Source: UBA822 sp036336795 (GTDB lineage: Bacteria; Gemmatimonadota; Gemmatimonadetes; Longimicrobiales; Gaopeijiaceae). Taken from it: DNA of 59,868 nt. Position 1 is the first letter of the stretch; each line of letters starts with the position of its first letter. The notes beneath the pieces were generated by a model. The model was not told the DNA's origin, did no database searches, and saw only the letters and a program-made list of their open reading frames with translations. The position numbers and the translations under genes are program-made. The DNA is taken from positions 1 through 59,868 of the forward strand of contig JAYZFL010000049.1 of the NCBI GenBank assembly GCA_036336795.1. Reading direction: 5' to 3'. This document shows positions 9,350 through 18,373 of the stretch, one piece after another.

Positions 9350-10473
9350 AGAATCGTCTCGATCGTCGAGACTTCTTACGGAAAGCGGCCCTTGGCACCT
9401 CAGGCACGGGTGTGCTAACGGCTTGCTCGAATGTCGAGACCCCGGACGATACCGGAGCAAATGCCCAGTCCGGCCCCCGGATCTCTTGGCGATTGGCATC
9501 GAGTTATCCCCCGAGCGTAGACATTCTCCACGGAGCAGCCATTCTGCTCGCGGAGCGAGTCAACGCACTCACCGGGGGGCGTTTCACGATTCGCGTGTTC
9601 GCGCCAGGAGAGCTCGTACCGCCGCTCCAGGTAATGGACGCGGTGGAGGCCGGTACAGTCCAGGCTGGACACACGAGTGACTACTACTACATCGGAAAGC
9701 ATCCGGCGCTCGCGTTCGGAACCTCGATTCCATTCGGTTTTAGCGCCCAGCAGCAGATCGCGTGGTTGAGTCAGTACGGAGGACAGGACCTGTTGAGGGA
9801 AATTTACGCCGATTTCGGGATCATCACGTTTCCGCTCGGTAACACCGGAGCCCAGTTCGGCGGATGGTTCCGACAGCCTGTCGAATCATTAGATGATCTT
9901 CGAGGGCTCCGCATGCGTATTCCCGGCCTCGCGGGAGAGATCATGGCGCGCCTGGGCGTGACGGTGCAGGTGTTGGCTGCGGCCGACATTTACCTGGCAT
10001 TAGAGCGTGGGGCCATCGATGCGGCTGAATGGGTAGGCCCTTACGACGACGAGAAACTCGGGTTCCATGAGATCGCCGAGAACTATTACATCCCTGGATG
10101 GTGGGAGCCCGGCCCGTCGATCGCCTTACAGGTGGGCATCGACGCGTGGAATGATCTTCCTCCCCTGTATCAGCAAGTGCTGGTGAGCGCCTGCCATGAG
10201 ATCACTCTACTGACGCTCGCCCGCTACGATATAGAGAATCCGAGGGCGCTCGAGCGCCTGACCGGGGAGGGAGGAGTGACGGTGAGACAGTTCCCGGAGG
10301 ACATCATGGAGGCCGCTTGGTCCGAGAGCGACGCCTACCTTCGGGAACAGGCCGCAGCAAACACGGACTTTAGAAGAATCTACGACTCATGGAGCGAATT
10401 CCGTGCTCACAGTTTTCCGTACCTAGCGGGAAATGAATCGGCTTACGCCCAGTTCGCCTTCTCAAAGTTCTAG
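9346..10473 (+). CDS. TRAP transporter substrate-binding protein (DctP/TakP-type), Tat lipoprotein
   Basis: Extracytoplasmic binding protein of a tripartite ATP-independent transporter. From the GTG at 9346 (AAAGGA at 9335-9340) the protein is 375 residues. It has a twin-arginine motif RRDFLRK at residues 7-13 and a lipobox LTAC at 24-27, so it should be Tat-exported and lipid-anchored. The body resembles the TakP group, which binds 2-oxo acids (for example FGGWFRQPVESLDDLRGL and AAEWVGPYDDEKLGFHE). The matching permease genes dctQM lie just downstream on the opposite strand, so the three parts are not in one operon. The ORF is open upstream to 9202 inside the symporter gene, but that region is a shadow. 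Confidence 0.92.
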   Translation: MKNRLDRRDFLRKAALGTSGTGVLTACSNVETPDDTGANAQSGPRISWRLASSYPPSVDILHGAAILLAERVNALTGGRFTIRVFAPGELVPPLQVMDAVEAGTVQAGHTSDYYYIGKHPALAFGTSIPFGFSAQQQIAWLSQYGGQDLLREIYADFGIITFPLGNTGAQFGGWFRQPVESLDDLRGLRMRIPGLAGEIMARLGVTVQVLAAADIYLALERGAIDAAEWVGPYDDEKLGFHEIAENYYIPGWWEPGPSIALQVGIDAWNDLPPLYQQVLVSACHEITLLTLARYDIENPRALERLTGEGGVTVRQFPEDIMEAAWSESDAYLREQAAANTDFRRIYDSWSEFRAHSFPYLAGNESAYAQFAFSKF

Positions 10474-10495
10474 CCAGTAAGTTCAGTCCGTCAGG

Positions 10496-11797
10496 TCAGC
10501 TGCCAACCCATACAATAAGCCCACACAGAACGACCAACTGGATTATGATGAACGGGATGACGCCCCGGTAGATCCTTGTCGTCGGGATGCTAGACGGCGT
10601 AACCCCCCTGAGATAGAAGAGTGAAAAACCGAAAGGTGGCGTAAGGAAAGACGTTTGAATGTTCACTGCGAGAAGGACGCCAAGCCACGTGAGGTCGATC
10701 CCGAGGATCTGTGCGGGCACCACGATCAAGGGAACGATGATGAATGCGATCTCGAAGAAGTCGATGAAGAATCCGAGCACGAAAACGACAGCGTTGATCA
10801 AGATTAGAAAGCCAACGGAGCCACCGGGCAGGTTCGAAAGCATGTCGGCAATCCACAGATCCCCCTCCAACCCACGGAACACCAAAGTGAAAGCTGTGGA
10901 ACCGATGAGCAGAAAGATCACCATGATGGTCAACCGTGTGGTCTCTTCCATCGCAGAGCGAAGCGCATCCATCGAGAGCCTCCGATGAGCACCAGCGAGG
11001 AGCATCGAGCCCACGGCCCCGAGAGCGCCCGCTTCGGTAGGGGTCGCGACACCCGCGAAGATGCTACCCAGCACGACCAGGATCAGCGCCAAAGGCGGGA
11101 GCATCGAACTTGCGACGCGACGGATCAGAGCAGCACCACGAGAATCATGGGATAATCCTTGCATGGCGGGCGCCGCACGGGGCTGGAGAAAAGCGATCCC
11201 TATCAGATAGACGACGTACGACCCTGTCAGTATCAGCCCCGGAATCATCGCGGCTCGGAAGAGGGCCCCCACCGACACGCCCATCTGGTCCCCTAGGACG
11301 ATCAGAACGATACTGGGTGGGATGATCTGACCCAGAGTCCCAGCGGCTGCGATGACCCCTAGGGAGAGATCATCCTCGTAGCCGTTTCGAAGCATAACCG
11401 GTAACGAGATTAGGCCCATCGCTGTAACGGAAGCGCCAACAACCCCGGTCGCCGCCGCCAAAAGCGCGCCCACACCGATCACGCCGATCGCCAACCCCCC
11501 GCGAAATCTTCCGAACAAAATCCCGATCGTCTCGAGCAGATCTTCCGCCAACCGTGATTTCTCCAGAACCGTTCCCATATAGATGAAGAATGGCACCGCC
11601 AGAAGTGTGTAGTTAGACATAACCCCGAAGGCCCTGTCGGGAAGGGCACGAAGGAGAATCGGGTCGAAGTGGCCAACCAAAGAACCCAGAAGAGCGAAAA
11701 CCAATGCAGCACCCGCCAGGGCAAAAGCCACCGGATAACCGGTGAAGATGAGAGCGAGCGCGCTCAAAAACATTATCGGCCCCCACACGTCTCCCAC
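10496..11797 (-). CDS. TRAP transporter large permease subunit (DctM)
   Basis: Large membrane subunit of the TRAP transporter, carrying the Na+-driven transport channel. It is 433 residues with about 12 hydrophobic segments. The sequence contains typical DctM stretches such as IPPSIVLIVLGDQMGVSVG and the C-terminal LTPPFGFSLFYLRGV. Start is GTG 11797, which overlaps the dctQ stop by one base in a TAGTG, so translation is coupled. The stop lies 22 bases from the stop of the convergent dctP gene. It almost certainly works with DctQ and the TakP-like binding protein. Substrate is inferred as an organic acid. Confidence 0.93.
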   Translation of the reverse strand: MGDVWGPIMFLSALALIFTGYPVAFALAGAALVFALLGSLVGHFDPILLRALPDRAFGVMSNYTLLAVPFFIYMGTVLEKSRLAEDLLETIGILFGRFRGGLAIGVIGVGALLAAATGVVGASVTAMGLISLPVMLRNGYEDDLSLGVIAAAGTLGQIIPPSIVLIVLGDQMGVSVGALFRAAMIPGLILTGSYVVYLIGIAFLQPRAAPAMQGLSHDSRGAALIRRVASSMLPPLALILVVLGSIFAGVATPTEAGALGAVGSMLLAGAHRRLSMDALRSAMEETTRLTIMVIFLLIGSTAFTLVFRGLEGDLWIADMLSNLPGGSVGFLILINAVVFVLGFFIDFFEIAFIIVPLIVVPAQILGIDLTWLGVLLAVNIQTSFLTPPFGFSLFYLRGVTPSSIPTTRIYRGVIPFIIIQLVVLCGLIVWVGS

Positions 11798-12408
11798 TAA
11801 GCTTCTCCCCTCGGCCAGTTGATTTCATTCGGACTGGCTCCCTCTTCGGTGGAGACCGACACCGGTGGAACACTGTCCGAAGCCCGATCGGCAGCACCTC
11901 TCAGAATGGCCGCATTCTTAATCCCCTGGCTGACGGCTTGAAGAAGAAGAAGTGCGAACGAGACGAGGATAACCGTCTTGATCGGGTAACGCGGAAGTCC
12001 TCCGGGATCGGAAGAAGCCTCCAGGATTGACCAACTGCGCTGGATCGGTCCCCAGGAGACCCAAAGCATGACCAGCGAAAACGGGATAAGAAACAGCACG
12101 GTACCAAGAAGATCGACCCAGGCTCGGCCGCGGCGCCCAATCCGCGAGTAGAGCACGTCCACGCGAACGTGATGGTCATGATTCAACCCGTACGCAGCCC
12201 CTAGGAGGAAAATGAGGCTGAAGAGATACCACTGTAAGTCAAGATAGGCGTTCGAGCTCAGTGAAACGCTCGTATAGCGTGTGGCGTAGCGGGCTAGCGC
12301 GTTGAAGGCTCCGACGACCACCAAGAGCAGTACAAGCCACTGAATAATCGACCCGATCCGATTATTGAGTCGGTCGATTGCATCAGTGAGATGTTCTATC
12401 GGGGTCAC
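11797..12408 (-). CDS. TRAP transporter small permease subunit (DctQ)
   Basis: Small membrane subunit of the same TRAP system, 203 residues with four hydrophobic helices. The segment GLNHDHHVRVDVLYSRI between the second and third helices is characteristic of DctQ. The C-terminal ~35 residues are hydrophilic. The apparent start is GTG 12408, which is embedded in a TAAGGTGA purine box. Initiation at a codon slightly downstream is therefore possible. It is the first gene of the minus-strand dctQM pair, and dctM overlaps it by one base. Confidence 0.9.
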   Translation of the reverse strand: MTPIEHLTDAIDRLNNRIGSIIQWLVLLLVVVGAFNALARYATRYTSVSLSSNAYLDLQWYLFSLIFLLGAAYGLNHDHHVRVDVLYSRIGRRGRAWVDLLGTVLFLIPFSLVMLWVSWGPIQRSWSILEASSDPGGLPRYPIKTVILVSFALLLLQAVSQGIKNAAILRGAADRASDSVPPVSVSTEEGASPNEINWPRGEA

Positions 12409-12458
12409 CTTAAGACGTGTCCCGTCTCGCTACACATCCTCCTGATATCCCCGAGCAT

Positions 12459-13466
12459 TTACACGCGCTCAATCTGCTGCATCAGAGCTTCACCGATATC
12501 GCGTAGCGTGGCCGGACCGTGCACGTCGTGCGGAAGCAGTGGTAGATACACTCTCGGAACGGGGTCGAAGTCACGATCAATCTCGGCGAGATATTCGGCT
12601 TCCTGGAGCCTTCTTTCACGGAGAAAGTCACCTTCAGCGTCTTTAGGAATCAAGCGGTTCACAATCATCAGGGTGACGGGCACATTGAACTTGTTTAGCA
12701 CTTCGAGTGTCTTCTTGCTTTCGAGAATCGGCAACCGCTCTGCGGTAAGCACAAGCAAAAAACCCGTGCAATTCCTGTCGGTCAAAAGTTCACGTGTTCG
12801 ATGGAATTTCCGACGACGTTTCAGCAGAATGTCCTTGATTCGGCCGTCGCGGCTTTCGTCCGGCAAGTCCTTAGACCCACCGACGACCCCAAATTCATCT
12901 TCGTTCGACTGATTACGACCGAACATTTTGAGCAGTTCTCCCAGTCGGTGGGAGCGATCCTGATAACCGAGCATCCCGTCACTCCACGCGGCCATCACCT
13001 CGGGCAGAGACAGAAGCCGGACCGTGTGGCCCGAAGGAGCGGTGTCGAAGATCAACAGATCGAAGCGATTTCCCAAGTCCGTCATTAAATCCGCCATACG
13101 CTCAAGCAAGGCCGCCTCTATCGTGCCAGGGGAATGGAGAGCGAGGTTGAGTTGCCGGTCGATCTCCCCATACATTTTCGGGGCAACCAGGGATTTCATG
13201 CTCATCTTGACAGTGGCGACGTGGCGCTCCGCTTCCGTCGCTGGATCGATCTCCAGACCCCAAAGATAAGGGCTAAGAGAGGTCTCCTCGTTTCCGATCT
13301 GCATATCGAAAACGTCGCCGAGTGAGTGTGCGGGGTCCGTTGAGATGAGCAGCGTCTTGCGGTTCGCGTCCGCCGCCATTAGCCCAAGCGCACCCGCCGT
13401 CGTGGTCTTTCCGACACCGCCCTTCCCACCCACGAAGATGATGCGCCGGTCGAAAAGTTCGTGCAC
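12459..13466 (-). CDS. ArsA/Get3-family ATPase, partner gene of cstA module
   Basis: Soluble P-loop ATPase of the ArsA/Get3 (SIMIBI) class, 335 residues, single copy of the domain. The deviant Walker A GGKGGVGKTT is at residues 13-22, followed by the switch I-type STDPAHSLGD and the A-loop-type DTAPSGHTVRLLSLP near residue 140. It lacks the long methionine-rich client-binding groove obvious in true Get3, and there is no arsenite permease nearby, so arsenic efflux is unlikely. It lies 35 bases downstream of the small Cys-Cys-tail gene, which follows cstA by 7 bases; all three read on the minus strand. A role in maturation or energising of the CstA complex is inference. Confidence 0.85.
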   Translation of the reverse strand: MHELFDRRIIFVGGKGGVGKTTTAGALGLMAADANRKTLLISTDPAHSLGDVFDMQIGNEETSLSPYLWGLEIDPATEAERHVATVKMSMKSLVAPKMYGEIDRQLNLALHSPGTIEAALLERMADLMTDLGNRFDLLIFDTAPSGHTVRLLSLPEVMAAWSDGMLGYQDRSHRLGELLKMFGRNQSNEDEFGVVGGSKDLPDESRDGRIKDILLKRRRKFHRTRELLTDRNCTGFLLVLTAERLPILESKKTLEVLNKFNVPVTLMIVNRLIPKDAEGDFLRERRLQEAEYLAEIDRDFDPVPRVYLPLLPHDVHGPATLRDIGEALMQQIERV

Positions 13467-13501
13467 TGGTCGTTACGGTGCTCTACAGCCTAAAGAAATT
13501 C

Positions 13502-13774
13502 TTAGCAACATCTGAACTCGTCGAGCGGCGAGTGCTCCATGCCCATGCGGGTGTGCCACTCATGGAACCGGTCCAGCAAAATTGGCTGCAACTCGAGCGT
13601 ATAATACGTGGCCGGGTTGGGAACCCCCATCATCTCCGAAAAAACCATCAGCATGAAGAGATCGTCCTGTTCGCGCTTCGCACGTGCAACCATACCGCGG
13701 TAGGGCGCGTTGTAGGCCTCGGAGGCCAGATATTCCAAATCACGGAGTCTCTTCTTTACGTCAGCCCATTTCAT
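13502..13774 (-). CDS. Small conserved protein with C-terminal Cys-Cys ('cory-CC-star'-like)
   Basis: A 90-residue basic/amphipathic protein with no signal peptide. It ends in FRCC immediately before the TAA stop. Its body contains YNAPYRGMVARAKREQDDLF, ALT-free aromatic stretches (YYTLELQPIL) and FHEWHTRMGMEHSPLDE. I recall an NCBI-named family, 'cory-CC-star protein', with this C-terminal Cys-Cys and with ArsA-type ATPase neighbours; the match is from memory. In E. coli the small partner of CstA, YbdD, also ends in Cys-Cys. Being encoded directly between cstA and the ATPase suggests this protein plays the YbdD-like accessory role. Two terminal cysteines could bind metal or form a disulfide; that is inference. 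Confidence 0.75.
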   Translation of the reverse strand: MKWADVKKRLRDLEYLASEAYNAPYRGMVARAKREQDDLFMLMVFSEMMGVPNPATYYTLELQPILLDRFHEWHTRMGMEHSPLDEFRCC

Positions 13775-13781
13775 TTATTGT

Positions 13782-15461
13782 TTAGACCGCCGGAGCCTCC
13801 TCTGCCGCCCGCTTCTCCCGCGAAAATGCAGCCGTCGCCTCAAGGAGCACAAAAATCGCCGCGATGACGATCAGAACGTCCAGCGCTCCGAGAAAGTACT
13901 TTCCGCTCGTGAACAGATCCCACAGTTGGTAGAGCGCAGCGAGAAAGGACATCACCGTGACGAACACCATCGGAGCAAGTGTGAACATGTACCGTCTCCG
14001 AAGCTTGACCAACATGATACTGATGACGAGCAGTGTCAGGCCCGCAAGCAACTGGTTTGTAGTACCGAACAACGGCCAGATGAGCATGCCACCCTGACCA
14101 TCCGCACCACCTGCACCAAACGCCAGTGCGAGGCACGCCCCAACCGCCAACAATGTCGCCATGTACCTGTTCTGCAGGATGGGAAGATTGTAGATCGTTC
14201 CCCATTCCTGGACGATGAAGCGCTGGAGCCGAACCCCGGTGTCCATCGTTGTCCCCGCAAACAGCACGGCCATCACGGCGAGCAGCGTCGCTGCGAACTC
14301 CCTCGAAAGCCCCGTTCCTTCCGCGATGACTACCGATCCTCCCGCGACGAACGTTTGGATGCCCGCATCCCCAAAGGTCGAGTACATGGCCTCCCACTCG
14401 GCAGTCGAGGCGAAGCCGGCCGTTACGGCAATGATGGCCACGAGGGCGAGCATACCCTCACCCGTCGAACCTAGATAACCAACGAAGCGAGCGTCCGTAT
14501 CCTTGTCCAATTGCTTGGAAGTGGTACCTGACGCCACTAAGCCATGGAACCCGGATATCGCTCCGCAAGCGATCGTCACAAAAAGTAGCGGCACAAGGGG
14601 GGGCGTCCCGTCGGGAACGTTCGAGTTGAGCGCTGGTGCCACGATCGTGGGGTTAGCAAGGAAAACCGCGCCGAACAGCAGACCAAGACCGATGAAGAGT
14701 TGAACGCCATTGATGTGGTCTCTCGGCTGAAGAAGAAGCCAAACCGGGAGAAGTGACGCAATCGTGGCATAGGCAAATAAGATCAAGATCCACTGTGGGC
14801 CCTGCGCGAGACCGTAAAAGGTCTGCGGCAACTCGACGGGGACTAGCTCACCCACGTAGATAACAGCATAGAGGATCACGACACCCGCCACGGTGGGCCA
14901 AAGGATCGGGACGCCGACCCGGTAGATCAACACACCGATCACCACAGCAACCGCGATGGCACTCCAAGAGGGAATTACGGCGCTGGGAGTCGCCACCAAA
15001 GCGTTGGAGATTGCAACGGCGAATACGGCGTTGACCATCAATAAGAGCAGAAAGATGACGACCATAAAGAGGGTGCGTGCGCGGGGACCCACAACTTCAC
15101 CGGTGAGAGATCCGACGGACGTGCCCCTATTGCGAACGCTAGCCCAAATTGCCCCGAAATCATGCACGCCGGCGAAGAACATTGTGCCGAAGACGACCCA
15201 TAGGAACGCAGGTAGCCATCCCCAGATTACAGCAATCGCGGGTCCAATGATCGGAGCGGCACCCGCCACGGACGTAAAGTGGTGACCCCACAAAACGAAC
15301 TTGTTCGTGGGTATGTAGTCCACGTCGTCCTGCAGAACGTGTGACGGCGTCTCGAAGTCCGGATCAAGCTGATAAATCTTCTCGGCGATGAACTTTGAGT
15401 AGAAGCGATAGCCCGAAAACATAGCTACCAGGCCGATTACTGCAGGTATGATTGCGCTCAT
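13782..15461 (-). CDS. cstA: Carbon starvation protein CstA family transporter
   Basis: Inner-membrane carrier of the CstA/BtsT family, which in enterobacteria imports pyruvate (and peptides by earlier reports). 559 residues with about 16 hydrophobic segments. Family hallmarks seen: the N-terminal YQLDPDFETPSHVLQDDVDY, FTSVAGAAPIIGPAIAVIWGW, then SGFHGLVASGTTSKQL and GEGMLALVAIIAVTAGF. The usual CstA C-terminal CstA_5TM part is present. ATG 15461 has only a weak ribosome binding site. The upstream leader carries a hairpin with a following U-tract on this strand. It is the first gene of cstA/CC-tail/ATPase. Confidence 0.95.
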   Translation of the reverse strand: MSAIIPAVIGLVAMFSGYRFYSKFIAEKIYQLDPDFETPSHVLQDDVDYIPTNKFVLWGHHFTSVAGAAPIIGPAIAVIWGWLPAFLWVVFGTMFFAGVHDFGAIWASVRNRGTSVGSLTGEVVGPRARTLFMVVIFLLLLMVNAVFAVAISNALVATPSAVIPSWSAIAVAVVIGVLIYRVGVPILWPTVAGVVILYAVIYVGELVPVELPQTFYGLAQGPQWILILFAYATIASLLPVWLLLQPRDHINGVQLFIGLGLLFGAVFLANPTIVAPALNSNVPDGTPPLVPLLFVTIACGAISGFHGLVASGTTSKQLDKDTDARFVGYLGSTGEGMLALVAIIAVTAGFASTAEWEAMYSTFGDAGIQTFVAGGSVVIAEGTGLSREFAATLLAVMAVLFAGTTMDTGVRLQRFIVQEWGTIYNLPILQNRYMATLLAVGACLALAFGAGGADGQGGMLIWPLFGTTNQLLAGLTLLVISIMLVKLRRRYMFTLAPMVFVTVMSFLAALYQLWDLFTSGKYFLGALDVLIVIAAIFVLLEATAAFSREKRAAEEAPAV

Positions 15462-15842
15462 AGTTTGACCAAGTAATCAGATTTCACTGAGATACGGTAG
15501 GGATATTGCACAAAAGGCAGCCCGAGGCGTAGACGCCTCAGGGCGGACCTCGTCAGATATGCGGAGAAGACCATTCGCGACTCGCAATAAGATCTGGAAA
15601 CCGGCTCTTTCCATGGTGCCGGAGGGACCCGGGGGCGCCAACATACGGGCTCTCAAGCTTTATTGGAAGACCAAGCCAACTCCAGAATCTCTTGTTCAGA
15701 CATCGTGCTCGGTCGGACTCACGGAACGGAAAGCCATATCGTTCACCAACCGGGTATGACCTGCCGGAGATCCTGGTGGCCTTTCCTACCCATGTGCGCT
15801 CAATCGTATGTCCGTTTTGCTCAACCCTTTTTAGGTCATAGA
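15462..15842. other. Divergent intergenic region between cstA and a DUF1207-like gene
   Basis: About 380 bases without a convincing gene. It must hold promoters for both flanking genes, but I cannot name -35/-10 boxes with confidence. The only clear structure is the hairpin at 15521-15543 described separately. Open frames across it on both strands have no family resemblance and no good ribosome binding site. Confidence 0.5.
15511..15543 (-). terminator. Candidate leader terminator/attenuator upstream of cstA
   Basis: CCCGAGGCG at 15521-15529 pairs with CGCCTCAGGG at 15534-15543 (6-bp core plus CCC/GGG with one bulged A, loop TAGA). Read on the minus strand, the stem is followed by CTGCCTTTTG, a short U-tract, as in intrinsic terminators. 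It lies about 60-80 bases upstream of the cstA ATG, where no minus-strand gene ends. It could attenuate cstA; the evidence is structural only. Confidence 0.35.
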
Positions 15843-16784
15843 ATGATCTACCGATCCGACACAAACCACGCCCTGGGAACTACCTTGCGATCCATTGGAT
15901 TACTCCTGCTCTTCTTAACATCCCCCGGCAACGCACTGGCCCAGCAAGGATCGTACGACACCTGGTTTCCTCAAGGAAGATATTTTGCCCAGCCCCTCGC
16001 ATCGAGCCGAGAGCCAATCTTCGCACTCCGATTTTTGAGAAGCACGGTGTTCCGCGAACGCTCGCTCCCATCCGAAAGACCGCCTTTCGACTTTTCGGGG
16101 CAGGACGGATTAGACCTGGATATCCAAGGAGAGGCAGCCCTTGGAGCGGCGCTCCGTATCTGGCAACCGTTGCGTTGGAATAGTGGTGGTCTAATGCTTG
16201 GCCTCCAAGCTGGAGTATTCGGCCGCTTTCGACTCGAGGTGCCCAGCAACGACCTAGTCGCTTCCGACTGGATCGTATCACTACCGGCCGAAGCTGCTTG
16301 GGGACCTTGGTCCGGCCGCCTCAAGATCAATCACTGGAGTACACACATCGGGGACGAAATGATCGAGGGTGCAGGAGCGGAGCGAGTGGATTTCACCTCG
16401 GAAACACTCGAAGTTCTCGGCGCCTACCAACCTGGTTGGCTGCGAATCTACGCTGGAGGTGGTGTGGTGTTTCGTTCGAGCTTAGAGAACGAGACCCAAT
16501 TGGGGCCTAATTTTTCGGACGACTACCTCATGAGGGGCGGAACTGACGCTCAGTGGCAACCCTGGACCCGAGATGATGTGACGTTGAACGCGGGACTCGA
16601 CCTACAAACCAGTGACCGGACCGCTTGGACGCGTCGGCTTTCGGCCCAAGTCGGGTTGGCGATCCACGACGGTCCAAAGTCGGCACGTCTTCTTCTTATT
16701 TTCCACGATGGACCGTCACCGATGGGACAGTTCTTTCTTACAAACGAGCGATATTGGGGATTCGAGATAAGTCTCGAATACTAG
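15843..16784 (+). CDS. DUF1207-like exported protein, probable outer-membrane barrel
   Basis: 313 residues with an N-terminal signal peptide (hydrophobic GLLLLFLTSPGNALAQ, probable cleavage after ALA). The rest alternates aromatic and hydrophobic residues in a way that suggests beta-strands. The C-terminal part, DGPSPMGQFFLTNERYWGF followed by a strand ending in Tyr, resembles DUF1207 proteins, whose function is unknown. The final residues EISLEY look like an outer-membrane C-terminal beta-signal. Start ATG 15843 is chosen because it leads directly into the signal peptide; the ORF is open upstream to 15663. It stands alone in a divergent setting from cstA. Confidence 0.65.
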   Translation: MIYRSDTNHALGTTLRSIGLLLLFLTSPGNALAQQGSYDTWFPQGRYFAQPLASSREPIFALRFLRSTVFRERSLPSERPPFDFSGQDGLDLDIQGEAALGAALRIWQPLRWNSGGLMLGLQAGVFGRFRLEVPSNDLVASDWIVSLPAEAAWGPWSGRLKINHWSTHIGDEMIEGAGAERVDFTSETLEVLGAYQPGWLRIYAGGGVVFRSSLENETQLGPNFSDDYLMRGGTDAQWQPWTRDDVTLNAGLDLQTSDRTAWTRRLSAQVGLAIHDGPKSARLLLIFHDGPSPMGQFFLTNERYWGFEISLEY

Positions 16785-16917
16785 GATCCATCAAACGAAG
16801 ATCTCGCCACACGAGTTAGTGACGGAGTACGTTGTTCGTGTTCCGGTGCCCGGTCAGAGCTTCTAGGCCACAGACAACCCGCCCTCGAGGCAACACACAT
16901 GACCAGAAATCCACACT

Positions 16918-18240
16918 ATGAGAAGATCTCCTGAGATGGAGCTCCAAGAAAGCGCGTCCCGCGGGAGAAAAAGTATCTGGGGGTGGGCGCTCTACGACTT
17001 CGGAAATTCGGCGTTCACCACACTGATCGTAACTTTCATCTACTCAGTATTTTTCGCCCAGACGATTGCACCGGACGGAGACACTGGAACGCTCTTGTGG
17101 GCGAACGCAATCGCTTTGACTTCGATCATCGTAGCTGTGAGCGCACCCTTCCTAGGCGCCCTCGCCGATCGCGGTGGCCACCGCCGGCGTTACCTGCTAG
17201 TCACCACTGTTATCACTATCGTGGGATGTTCGCTACTCTATTTCCCGACGCCAGGCGAAGTGCGCTTCGCGTTAGTCGTGTTCGTGATCTCCAATGTTGC
17301 GTTCGAGTTGTCCAGTATCTTCTACAACTCGTATTTACCCGACATCTCCACCGCTGAGAACATTGGCAAGATCTCGGGCTACGGGTGGTCGCTGGGATAC
17401 GCAGGTGGTCTACTGGCAATGGGGATTGCTCTTGTAGGCTTCATCCTCCCCGAGTCTCCCTGGTTCGGCCTTTCGACCGGAGAGGAGGGGCTCTTCCAGA
17501 ACGTTCGAGCCACTACACTGATGGTTGCTTTTTGGTTCGCAGTCTTTGCCGTTCCAATGTTCCGGTGGGTCCCCGAGGCCGCACATCCGGAAACCCCTCC
17601 TTTCAGCGAGCTGCTGCGGGATGCAGTCGGCCAGCTCACCAGCACATTTAAGGAGATCCGTCGCTACGGACAGATTGCCCGCCTACTCGTCGCCCGCATG
17701 ATCTATAACGATGGACTCGTGACGATCTTCGCGCTCGGGCCCCTCTACGCAGCTGAAGTTTTTGGTTTCACACTTGTTGAAGTGATGTACTGGGGTCTCG
17801 CGCTGAATATCACTGCCGGGCTTGGCGCGTTAGCCATGGGGTTTCTGGATGACCGCATCGGTGGCAAGAAAACGATTCTCATCTCACTTGTCGGGCTGAT
17901 GGCAGCAACCCTGTGGGCGACACTCGCACCGGCAGAAAGCAAAACGTCCATGTTCCTAGCTGGGTTGGTCGTCGGGATCTTCGTGGGCCCAAATCAAGCA
18001 GCGAGCCGATCACTCCTGGGCCGTTTCGTCCCGCCGGAAAAGGAAACCGAGTTTTATGGATTTTTCACGTTCTCCGGAAAGGCAATCGCCTTCATGGGAC
18101 CACTATTATACGGGCAAATGACGACTCTCTTCGGAAGTCAACGCTACGGTGTTGGGGTGATCATAGCCTTCTTCTTGGTGGGCAGCTTCGTTCTCATGAC
18201 GGTGGACGAGAACATGGGCATAACAGCAAGTGGTCGGTGA
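16918..18240 (+). CDS. MFS transporter of the UMF1/Atg22-like family
   Basis: Major-facilitator transporter, 440 residues, about 12 hydrophobic helices. The opening WGWALYDFGNSAFTTLI is the signature of the UMF1/Atg22 group ('YDFANSAF'). Next come FLGALADRGGHRRRYL, the MFS loop 2-3 motif, and GPNQAASRSLLGRFVPPEKE in the C-terminal half. In yeast, Atg22 is linked to vacuolar amino-acid efflux; bacterial members are uncharacterised. Two in-frame ATGs (16918, 16936) are possible and neither has a strong site. The downstream ureohydrolase gene is 133 bases away, so co-transcription is plausible but not shown. Confidence 0.88.
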   Translation: MRRSPEMELQESASRGRKSIWGWALYDFGNSAFTTLIVTFIYSVFFAQTIAPDGDTGTLLWANAIALTSIIVAVSAPFLGALADRGGHRRRYLLVTTVITIVGCSLLYFPTPGEVRFALVVFVISNVAFELSSIFYNSYLPDISTAENIGKISGYGWSLGYAGGLLAMGIALVGFILPESPWFGLSTGEEGLFQNVRATTLMVAFWFAVFAVPMFRWVPEAAHPETPPFSELLRDAVGQLTSTFKEIRRYGQIARLLVARMIYNDGLVTIFALGPLYAAEVFGFTLVEVMYWGLALNITAGLGALAMGFLDDRIGGKKTILISLVGLMAATLWATLAPAESKTSMFLAGLVVGIFVGPNQAASRSLLGRFVPPEKETEFYGFFTFSGKAIAFMGPLLYGQMTTLFGSQRYGVGVIIAFFLVGSFVLMTVDENMGITASGR

Positions 18241-18373
18241 AGTCAGTTTCGGGTCTTGCGGAAAGATAGTGAGTCCTCCGAGAGTGATGGATGTTTCCAA
18301 CGTTCGATTCGGTTTGGCTAAAGGAGTGAAACTTGCGAACTCATCAGAGCGGCTCCACCGCTGAGGAGATTCT

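Noticed and set aside
12459..13466. Arsenite efflux ATPase (ArsA)
   Set aside because: Only one ATPase domain is present and there is no ArsB, ArsR or ArsC gene nearby; the linkage is to cstA.
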